From Actinomycetes bacterium (lineage in GTDB: Bacteria > Actinomycetota > CADDZG01 > JAHWKV01), in assembly GCA_029263035.1 (NCBI GenBank), contig JAJCYF010000029.1, positions 1 to 13,541 on the forward strand: a DNA stretch of 13,541 bases, written 5' to 3'. This document shows, piece by piece, positions 6,618 to 12,781 of the stretch (the stretch's first letter is position 1; each line of letters opens with the position of its first letter). Below the pieces are notes generated by a model. That model was not told the origin of the DNA. It saw nothing but the letters and a program-made list of their open reading frames with translations, and did not search any database. The translations under genes were made by a program, and so were the position numbers.

Positions 6618-8399
6618 CTACGGCCGGGAGTAGCTCGGAACTCCTGCCCGGTACCTGAGGGTCTCGTAGGTGTCAACCCTGCCTTCCACGATCCGCCTCT
6701 CCGCCAGGGCGAAGATGAGGATCCAGGAGACCAGCACGAACAGGATCTCGGTGAAGGCAACCACCGACGGCCAGGCCGGACCGTTGAAGGCAAGCGTCTC
6801 CCGAAGCGTGATGTCGGTGATAACGCCGAACTTCTCAGTCCGTTCGTCCAGCGCCGGTACCGCCGGGGCGCCGAACTCCGGGTCGGCCGGCAGGTACACC
6901 GGGGCCGCCATGACCTCGTTGCCCCTGAACAGCGCCACCGAGGTCTTCCAGTCACCGGACACCGGGTGCCGGTTTTCCGACACGTAGTGCCCTTCCTCAC
7001 CCTGAGGGATCAGCCGGGAGGAGACCACCGGGTCTCCGCCCTGGTTGGAGCCGACACCGAAGACGGTGTAGTTCTCCGCTGCGTCCGGCGGGTTCAGCGT
7101 GACGTCGACCCGGGCGGTGTCGCCCTGACGGTCGACCAGGCGGATCGTCGCCTCCACGTCGCCGGCCTGCCGGGGCAGTGGGATGGCCAGCGCCACGATC
7201 ACTGCCACGATCGCCGCCGGAATGACTCCCTTGGGCAGCGTGGCCCTCTGGGGGTCGTCCGTCGGGTCGAACACCCTACCGAACCTGGCACCGATCAGAG
7301 AGGCTGCAATTGCCGCCAGGAAGGCCAGCGGAACCGCCTTGGGCAGAAGCGCCGGGGTGACCTCCATCCAGCCGGACAGAGGCATCCAGGCCAGCTCGGC
7401 GGCCAGTCCGACGGTACCGAGCAGAGCGCCTGCGGTCAGAGCAAACTTCAGCCTGTTCTCAGGCTTGGCGATGAACGCTGCGCCCTCGACACAGAGTGCG
7501 GGAACCAGGTAGGTGGCGAATCCAACCATGGTGTGGTTCAGAGCGCCGGAGACGATCCAGATGAGGAAGCCTCGAACGCCCAGGTAGAACAGCGTGGTCT
7601 TGAGGGCGCCCCACGGTCCCAAAGCGATCCTCGCCGCCACCAGCACGAATCCGGCGGACAGCATGACCAGGATCGGGTAGTACGCCATCTGGAATTGCAG
7701 GACCAGGTACTCGAACTCGCCCTGGAAGATGGTGATACCCATCAAACACGCGCCGGCGGCCATGATGTGGATGAACCGGCCGGTCTTGGTGGGGGTGTAC
7801 CCCCGGGCGCCTTCCGCGATCATCATCCAGACTGCGATGGTGGCGAAACCGCCGCCGCCCAGAAGCTGAAGGTGGGTCGGGCTCCACAGGGTGACGTCGA
7901 TGCCGTAGGCACGGTGCCACAGCTCATCGAACGGGAACGAGGCAACTCCGCCCAGTCCGAGAGCGAAGAGTGCTACTGCCGACCACGGAATGACCAGGCT
8001 CTTGTACTTGATTCCGGTGTCCGCCTTATCAAGGGAGGCGAACGTCGTAGCAATGGCGGCCGCGTACATCAGGCCGCCCAGACCCAGAAGAATCATGGTG
8101 TGTGACGGGTTCAAAAGGAGCTCATCACGACCCAGGTCCACGTGCCACGCGACGTCCCAGTACAGACCCATCGCTGCGACCAAGAGGACCAGCAAACCAC
8201 TTAATGCTCCTGCCATCGCCCAGCCGGGATACCCGGTGGCGCGGTGCAGGCTGTTGGAGATCCTGTCGAAGAACTGCGGCAGGATGTTCTTCTTTTCGCT
8301 GCGGCCCATGGCACACAGGACATAGACCACCGCCAGGTAGAACAAGAAGGGAGCGACCACGTAGAACCAGTCGTTCCATACAGCCATGCGTCCTGTCAT
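6618..8399 (-). CDS. Polytopic membrane protein with duplicated WH...SPTH-type histidine motif and extracytoplasmic C-terminal domain
   Basis: 593 aa. The ATG at 8399 follows GGGGAGGG at a good distance on the minus strand. About 11-13 membrane helices cover residues 12-405, then an extracytoplasmic beta-rich domain (about 412-525), a last helix (about 546-567) and a short tail. Two matching motifs stand out: WHVDLGRDELLLNPSH (His86, His100) and WHRAYGIDVTLWSPTH (His162, His176), each with a 14-residue histidine spacing and followed by LLG. This indicates an internal duplication. Further histidines lie in or near helices (His211, His289). The C-terminal domain resembles YtkA/CopC-like beta sandwiches (VDVTLNPP, SGDWKTSVALFRG). 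Paired histidines at membrane edges often bind heme or copper, so a metal or redox role is possible but unproven. It is divergent from a MerR regulator and related to the gene at the end of the window. I do not recognise a named family. Confidence 0.85.
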   Translation of the reverse strand: MTGRMAVWNDWFYVVAPFLFYLAVVYVLCAMGRSEKKNILPQFFDRISNSLHRATGYPGWAMAGALSGLLVLLVAAMGLYWDVAWHVDLGRDELLLNPSHTMILLGLGGLMYAAAIATTFASLDKADTGIKYKSLVIPWSAVALFALGLGGVASFPFDELWHRAYGIDVTLWSPTHLQLLGGGGFATIAVWMMIAEGARGYTPTKTGRFIHIMAAGACLMGITIFQGEFEYLVLQFQMAYYPILVMLSAGFVLVAARIALGPWGALKTTLFYLGVRGFLIWIVSGALNHTMVGFATYLVPALCVEGAAFIAKPENRLKFALTAGALLGTVGLAAELAWMPLSGWMEVTPALLPKAVPLAFLAAIAASLIGARFGRVFDPTDDPQRATLPKGVIPAAIVAVIVALAIPLPRQAGDVEATIRLVDRQGDTARVDVTLNPPDAAENYTVFGVGSNQGGDPVVSSRLIPQGEEGHYVSENRHPVSGDWKTSVALFRGNEVMAAPVYLPADPEFGAPAVPALDERTEKFGVITDITLRETLAFNGPAWPSVVAFTEILFVLVSWILIFALAERRIVEGRVDTYETLRYRAGVPSYSRP

Positions 8400-8506
8400 A
8401 CGACCCTCCCCGTAACAATGCGATCCGATTTCGCATTAACACTGCTGAATGATACATTGTTGACTGTCACGTTGCAAACTGTTCCGTGAGGTATCCTGGA
8501 GGCACG
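8400..8506. promoter_or_regulatory. Divergent promoter region with inverted repeats (membrane protein / MerR)
   Basis: AATGCGA-N7-TCGCATT (8417-8437) is a perfect 7-bp inverted repeat. A second pair, AACAATG (8414-8420) and CATTGTT (8455-8461), flanks it. TGAC-T-GTCA lies at 8462-8470 next to a -35-like TTGACT (8460-8465). TATCCT (8492-8497) is a -10-like box 9 nt before the MerR ATG. GGGGAGGG on the minus strand (8405-8412) is the ribosome site of the membrane-protein gene. These are likely operator sites for the MerR protein acting on both genes; this is inference. Confidence 0.5.
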
Positions 8507-9250
8507 ATGACCGACAAGATGACCATTGACGAACTGGCTCGAGAGGCCGGAACCACCACTCGGAACGTCCGGGCCTACCAGACCCGCGGCGTCCTTAACC
8601 CTCCGCAAATTATCGGTCGAATCGGTTATTACACCGACGAGCACCTTACCCGCCTGAAACTGATTTCACGCCTACAGCAGCGGGGCTTCGGCCTTCAGGC
8701 CATCAACGACCTGCTGTCGGCCCACGACACCGGGTCGTCGCTCGGCGACGTGCTCGGGTTCAGCGACGCTTTGATGGCTCCCTGGACCGACGAGGTGCCG
8801 GAGTCGGTCACCCGCGAGCAGCTGGAGGAGATGTTTCCGGAGATCAGGGCGGACGGCTCCCTCATCACAAAGGCGGTGGACCTGGACCTGCTGAGCCCGG
8901 AGGGAGACGGCTGGACCATCCCCAGTCCCCGCCTGATGCGGGTGGGTGCCGAGCTGGTGTCGGTGGGCATCCCGCTGGCCGTGGTGCTCAAACAGGCCGA
9001 GCTGATGAAGGCGGATATCGACAGCCTCTCCTGGCGCCTGGTGGCCATGTTCGGCATGTATATCTGGGACCCCTTTGTAAGCGGCCAGACCCCCGATCGG
9101 GAGCTGGCCGACATCACGCGGATCCTGCAGGACCTCCGGCCCCTGGCGGCCGAGGCGGTCAGCGTATTTCTTGCCCGGTCGATGCAAAACGCGACCGAAG
9201 CCGCCACCATGCTCGACCTGGAAGGGTTGTCCGGCCCCAAGAACGGCTGA
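8507..9250 (+). CDS. MerR-family transcriptional regulator with long C-terminal domain
   Basis: 247 aa from the ATG at 8507, which has GGAGG 4 nt upstream; a GTG at 8486 would add seven residues. Residues 5-72 form the MerR winged helix-turn-helix: TIDELAREAGTTTRNVRAYQ, then the wing GRIGYYTDEH and the helix LISRLQQRGFGLQAI. The usual dimerisation helix and a mostly helical 170-residue effector domain follow. There is not one cysteine in the protein, so it is not a thiol-based metal sensor like MerR, CueR or ZntR. Length and layout fit small-molecule-responsive MerR relatives of actinobacteria. It lies back to back with the membrane-protein gene across 107 nt containing inverted repeats, so it probably controls that gene and itself. 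The oxidoreductase gene 54 nt downstream is on the same strand but has its own -10 box. Confidence 0.92.
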   Translation: MTDKMTIDELAREAGTTTRNVRAYQTRGVLNPPQIIGRIGYYTDEHLTRLKLISRLQQRGFGLQAINDLLSAHDTGSSLGDVLGFSDALMAPWTDEVPESVTREQLEEMFPEIRADGSLITKAVDLDLLSPEGDGWTIPSPRLMRVGAELVSVGIPLAVVLKQAELMKADIDSLSWRLVAMFGMYIWDPFVSGQTPDRELADITRILQDLRPLAAEAVSVFLARSMQNATEAATMLDLEGLSGPKNG

Positions 9251-9254
9251 TCCT

Positions 9255-9272
9255 GGACTCCTAAGGGAGTCC
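9255..9272 (+). terminator. Hairpin after MerR gene (terminator or operator)
   Basis: GGACTCC (9255-9261) and GGAGTCC (9266-9272) form a perfect 7-bp stem with loop TAAG, five nt after the MerR stop. There is no T-run. It overlaps the -35 position of the next gene, so it may instead be an operator. Confidence 0.45.
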
Positions 9273-9289
9273 TGAGGACGAACAACGCC

Positions 9290-9295
9290 TATGAT
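9290..9295 (+). promoter_or_regulatory. -10 box of the SagB-type gene
   Basis: TATGAT is one base from the TATAAT consensus and ends 9 nt before the ATG at 9305. No Shine-Dalgarno is evident, so a leaderless or nearly leaderless transcript is likely. Confidence 0.5.
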
Positions 9296-9304
9296 CAGGC
9301 GGCG

Positions 9305-10771
9305 ATGACCGAACGGGACACCGGCACCGGCTACGAGGCATTCCGGTACCACGAGATCACCAAACACAGCCCTAAGTCGGTGCGCTCCGGCACGCATCGC
9401 ATCGACTGGATGGACCAGCCGGAGCCCTTCAAGAACTACCCGGACCTCTCCCCCATCCCGCTTCCCGAACGGGCCCCCGACACAAAGTTCCCCATCTTCC
9501 GGGCGGTCAGCGGGCAGCTCGGCGAACCCCGGGAGCTCAACCTGGCGGAGATCGCCCGGCTGGTGGTGCTGTCCGCCGGGGTCAAGAGCTCCAAATCGCA
9601 GCCCGGCGGCAAGCCGGTCCACCTGCGGTACTACGCCTGCGCCGGGGCGCTCTACCCGATCGAGGTGTACCTGGCGTGTTCCGGCATCGAAGGCCTGGAC
9701 GACGGCGTCTACCACTACAGTCCGGAACAGGACGCTCTCCGGATGGTTCGGCCGGGTGATCCCCGGCCCTACCTGGTGCGCGGCTGCGGGGGCCGGCCGA
9801 GCCTGGGGCAGGCGCCGGTCACGGTCCTTCTGACCGGAATCCCATGGCGCACCAACTGGAAGTACCAGGCCCGGGGCTACCGCCACCTCTACTGGGACTC
9901 CGGCATGATCGTAGCCAACCTGCTGGCCCTGAGCGCCTCCGGCGGGCACTCCTGTGAGGTGGTCCTCGGCTTTGCCGACGACGAGCTCGACGTACTGATA
10001 GGGATCGACGGCCGCAACGAGATGTCCATCTGCATGGTCCCGATCGGGTTCACGGAGTCGGGCCGGGACCCGGTAGCACCCGCTTCCGCTCCCGCCGAGC
10101 CGGTCGAACACGCCGTCGGCAAGCTTTCGTACCGCCAGAGGGAGTACGACGAGGTTCTCGAAGCCCATCTCCAAACGAGCCTTCGAAGCCCGGCGGAGGC
10201 CGGGATCTGGCAGCAAGACCCCTACCCGAACCAGGCTCCCCGGCCGCCGGAGATCAGCTTCAGCGGAGTCGAGCGCGTCATCCGCAAACGCGGTTCGAAA
10301 CGCCAGTTCGTCCTTGACGACATCTCAAAGGAGGAGCTCGAAGGCATTGTCGCGTCCTCGACCTACGACCTGGCCTGCGACTGGGGACAGGACCTCACGC
10401 AGGTGGCGGTCGTTGCCAATGCGGTGGAGGGCGTCGAGCCCGGCGCCTACTCGATGGTGTGGGGGCTGCAGCAGATCGCCTTCGGCGAACTTCGGGAGAA
10501 GGCCCGCTTCTTGTGCCTCGAACAGGACCTCGGAGGTGATGGCGCTGCGACCTTCTTCCTGCTCACCGACCTGGAGGACGCCTTCGCTGCACTGGGCTCC
10601 CGCAGCTACCGGGCTGCCCAGCTGAACGCCGGAATTGTCGGGGGGCGAATCTATCTCTGCTCCTACGCCTGCGGGATCGGGGCCACCGGGCTCACCTTCT
10701 ACGACGACGAGGTTCGTGCGTTCTTCCAGACCCAGGCTGAGCCGATGCTGGCGGTTGCGATAGGCCGCTGA
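9305..10771 (+). CDS. SagB/ThcOx-family tandem nitroreductase-fold oxidoreductase
   Basis: 488 aa with two nitroreductase-like halves. Residues 1-55 carry the family's N-terminal signature (FRYHEITKHSPKSV, DWMDQPEPFKNYP). The first half (about 60-255) has CAGALYPIEVYL, GVYHYSPE, and WRTNWKYQARGYRHLYWDSG at 181-200. The second half (about 310-488) has the FMN-contact motif RGSKRQF (329-335) and a block at 435-470 starting YRAAQLNAG and ending GIGATGLTFYDDEV. Single-domain SagB enzymes use FMN to oxidise azolines to thiazoles or oxazoles in modified peptides. Tandem versions are widespread in bacteria, often without a peptide cluster, and their substrate is unknown to me. Here no YcaO cyclase, E1-like protein, precursor peptide or transporter is nearby, so a peptide role is not supported. 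The protein is soluble, with no signal peptide. The gene has its own -10 box and may share control with the MerR gene. Confidence 0.9.
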   Translation: MTERDTGTGYEAFRYHEITKHSPKSVRSGTHRIDWMDQPEPFKNYPDLSPIPLPERAPDTKFPIFRAVSGQLGEPRELNLAEIARLVVLSAGVKSSKSQPGGKPVHLRYYACAGALYPIEVYLACSGIEGLDDGVYHYSPEQDALRMVRPGDPRPYLVRGCGGRPSLGQAPVTVLLTGIPWRTNWKYQARGYRHLYWDSGMIVANLLALSASGGHSCEVVLGFADDELDVLIGIDGRNEMSICMVPIGFTESGRDPVAPASAPAEPVEHAVGKLSYRQREYDEVLEAHLQTSLRSPAEAGIWQQDPYPNQAPRPPEISFSGVERVIRKRGSKRQFVLDDISKEELEGIVASSTYDLACDWGQDLTQVAVVANAVEGVEPGAYSMVWGLQQIAFGELREKARFLCLEQDLGGDGAATFFLLTDLEDAFAALGSRSYRAAQLNAGIVGGRIYLCSYACGIGATGLTFYDDEVRAFFQTQAEPMLAVAIGR

Positions 10772-10801
10772 GGCTCCAAACATCGTGGGAAACCCGGGAG
10801 T

Positions 10802-11221
10802 CTAAGCCGGCGGAGCGTGCTTCGAGGGCAGATTGAGCCACAGAACGGTCGCAGCCGCGGATACAACGTGGGCTACGTCCACCGCACGGTTGGAGTTGAT
10901 GACGTTCATACCGGGCCGGGAATCGAACAGGTAGAGGGCCAGCATACCGAGGAGCCCCAGCACCGCCGCCGCCGCCCAGGCCGCCGTGCGCGCCCGTTCG
11001 TCACTCCTCTGGCCCGAACTCACCAGCCACCATCCCAGGGACAGGTGGATCAGGTTCTGGAGAGGGTTGACCTCGAATATCGTCAGCGTGTCTCCCCGGG
11101 TGGCGGCAAAGCCGTCAAATCCGGAAACGGCGAACCCCACGGTTCCGAGGACCGCGTAGATCAGCCCCAGGACGGTAGCCACCTGCCGTCCCCGGCTGAG
11201 CGGGGCAAATCCGCTAAGCAC
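10802..11221 (-). CDS. DUF4383-family small membrane protein
   Basis: 139 aa with four membrane helices (about residues 13-35, 52-70, 80-100 and 113-132). The signature NPLQNLIHLSLGWWLV before and in helix 2 is the hallmark of DUF4383, a family of actinobacterial inner-membrane proteins without known function. The start is a GTG at 11221, lying inside the end of the upstream acyltransferase gene (8-nt overlap), which suggests translational coupling; a second in-frame GTG 13 codons further is possible. It is the last gene of this minus-strand pair. The gap to the converging SagB-type gene is 30 nt and shows no clear terminator. Confidence 0.85.
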   Translation of the reverse strand: MLSGFAPLSRGRQVATVLGLIYAVLGTVGFAVSGFDGFAATRGDTLTIFEVNPLQNLIHLSLGWWLVSSGQRSDERARTAAWAAAAVLGLLGMLALYLFDSRPGMNVINSNRAVDVAHVVSAAATVLWLNLPSKHAPPA

Positions 11222-12398
11222 CGGCTTCGGCCGCCGGCTTGCTGGATTTTGGCTTCACGCCACGCTCGAACCGCCCGAAGATCACCACCAGAACCGCCAG
11301 GACGATTGATAGGCAGAGCACCCACAACGGTCTCACGGCCCACCAGGTCCCGGTCCCGGTCTCAGGCTGAGGAAATCCCAGCGGGTACAGCGCGCCCACC
11401 GTGATCAAAACCGCAGTCTGGTGCCACAGAAACATGGTCATGATCATCGCGTTCAGTGCGATGACCTTCGCCCAGGTCCGGTTGCGCGCCAACCTGCGGT
11501 TGAACGGCTCCCTCAGTAGCATCGCCAGGCCGACCTGCCAGATGGTCAGCAGCAGAATGCAGATCGTCGGGGGGTTGGTGTTGGACCGCTCGTTGACCAG
11601 GCCCACCATGCTCGAGGAGTACGGACCGGCGGCCGTCGCCAGTACCAGCAGAGCAAGTCCGCCGGTCGCCATCGCAGCGAAGTACCTGGAACCCAGCTTC
11701 ACCAGACTGCCGTCGGCGTAGAAAAAGCCGAGCTGGTGGGCGAACAGCCAGACGAAGAAGTAGTTGAAGTTGCCGGCGAAGGGCATATCCAGGCCGAACT
11801 GCACCAGGTCGACAACCAGCGCCCCGACCGCCAGGCCGGCCAGAGCCTTAAAACCGAAGCTGCGGTGCAGCTTCAACATGGCCGGAGCCAGGCCGATCAT
11901 GATCAGGTATACGCCCAGGAACCACAGGGGCCGGGTCAGCAGTTCGAACGCCAGCTCCAGCTCCCGGTCGCTGAAGCCGCTGAACAGGTCGATGAGAATG
12001 GCGATCGGTATCCACACGGCAAGGAAAATTGCGGTCGGCCGGAGCAGCCGGTCGACGCGCGAGGAGATGAAGCCGGCGTAGTCGCCCCCCTTGCGGGCGA
12101 GGGAGTCCAGAGTCACCAGGTTGGCGAAGCCGCCGACGAAGAAGAACAGCGGCATCACCTGCAGGACCCAGGTCGCCACCCATATTCCGGGGATGACGTG
12201 GAGGGCATTCACACCCCCCACCTCTCCATCGCGCAGATAGACGCTGGCGATCAGCCAGTGACCCAGAACGACCACACAGATGCTGAAGGCCCGTAGAAAG
12301 TCGACGTAGCGGTCCCGGCTGGCCGGTGTCTTTTCGGCCAGGGCCAAAAACGGCCGGCGGCGCCCGCTGGGGCGTGAAGAATCCGGTAGGGAGCTCAC
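11214..12398 (-). CDS. Acyltransferase family 3 (OafA-like) integral membrane protein
   Basis: 394 aa from the GTG at 12398. I chose it because TATGAT (12406-12411, minus strand) ends 7 nt upstream, a leaderless layout; upstream in-frame ATG at 12410 or 12437 and TTG at 12455 are alternatives, and the first 25-45 residues are variable in any case. The motif RDRYVDFLRAFSICVVVLGHW is the acyltransferase-3 signature, with its conserved Arg and catalytic His (His47 with this start). About ten helices follow, including MPLFFFVGGFANL and FLWHQTAVL. Members transfer acetyl or other acyl groups to sugars, lipids or peptidoglycan at the membrane. The substrate cannot be read here. It is operonic with the overlapping DUF4383 gene, and its promoter faces that of a small plus-strand gene. 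Confidence 0.88.
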   Translation of the reverse strand: MSSLPDSSRPSGRRRPFLALAEKTPASRDRYVDFLRAFSICVVVLGHWLIASVYLRDGEVGGVNALHVIPGIWVATWVLQVMPLFFFVGGFANLVTLDSLARKGGDYAGFISSRVDRLLRPTAIFLAVWIPIAILIDLFSGFSDRELELAFELLTRPLWFLGVYLIMIGLAPAMLKLHRSFGFKALAGLAVGALVVDLVQFGLDMPFAGNFNYFFVWLFAHQLGFFYADGSLVKLGSRYFAAMATGGLALLVLATAAGPYSSSMVGLVNERSNTNPPTICILLLTIWQVGLAMLLREPFNRRLARNRTWAKVIALNAMIMTMFLWHQTAVLITVGALYPLGFPQPETGTGTWWAVRPLWVLCLSIVLAVLVVIFGRFERGVKPKSSKPAAEAGA

Positions 12399-12478
12399 TG
12401 GAAGTATCATAGGTGGCGCCGGATGTGATGCGGGCATCCACTCAGTCGTTACCAATTACGGTTTATGGGAGGTACTTT
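12399..12478. promoter_or_regulatory. Divergent region between acyltransferase and 100-aa protein genes
   Basis: The minus strand carries the -10 box TATGAT (12406-12411). A perfect inverted repeat GATGC-GG-GCATC (12427-12438) lies just upstream of it and may be an operator. The plus strand has a strong ribosome site GGGAGG (12467-12472). No convincing promoter for the plus-strand gene is visible. Confidence 0.45.
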
Positions 12479-12781
12479 TTGGACGTTACCGAGATGATGG
12501 AGTCCATGCAGGAACTCCTGGAGAAGAACGCCCCCGAGGAGATGGAGCGGCCGGGCAACATAGTCACCGCCGGCATCATCGTTGCCGAGGACGCGGTCAA
12601 GAAGGGGCTGGTCAGCGGCCCCCTCTGGGACGAGTGCGGCAGCCACCTGCTGGCCGCACATTACGCCTACTTCAAGAACATCCCGGTCGGCACCTTCACC
12701 GCCCCCTTCATCGGGATGAAGTTCCGGGAGATGCAAAAGGCCAAAGGGGAAACTCCGCTAAGCCCGCCCTGCCAGCTCTAG
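12479..12781 (+). CDS. Hypothetical small protein (100 aa)
   Basis: I do not recognise this gene. I chose TTG at 12479 because GGGAGG sits 6 nt before it; an in-frame ATG at 12413 would add 22 residues across the divergent promoter region and has no ribosome site. The product (MDVTEMMESMQELL...) is acidic at its helical N-terminus, with a central segment NIVTAGIIVAEDAVKKGLVSG and a middle stretch DECGSHLLAAHYAYF containing Cys53, His56 and His61. It ends in PPCQL. No signal peptide or clear membrane helix is present, so it is probably cytoplasmic. Codon use matches the neighbours, which supports a real gene. Its TAG shares the bases CTAG with the stop of the converging membrane-protein gene. 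A homologue search would be needed to assign a role. Confidence 0.7.
   Translation: MDVTEMMESMQELLEKNAPEEMERPGNIVTAGIIVAEDAVKKGLVSGPLWDECGSHLLAAHYAYFKNIPVGTFTAPFIGMKFREMQKAKGETPLSPPCQL

Noticed and set aside
6609..8105. 498-aa plus-strand frame opposite the 593-aa membrane protein
   Set aside because: Highly charged Gln/Arg/Gly-rich product crossing the terminator region; the minus strand encodes a clear polytopic protein with a ribosome site.
8672..10216. 514-aa minus-strand frame opposite MerR and SagB-type genes
   Set aside because: It spans two well-supported genes and the gap between them; no domain and no start signal.
9251..10801. RiPP precursor peptide next to the SagB-type gene
   Set aside because: The flanking gaps (54 and 30 nt) hold no peptide ORF, and no YcaO or E1-like gene is present.
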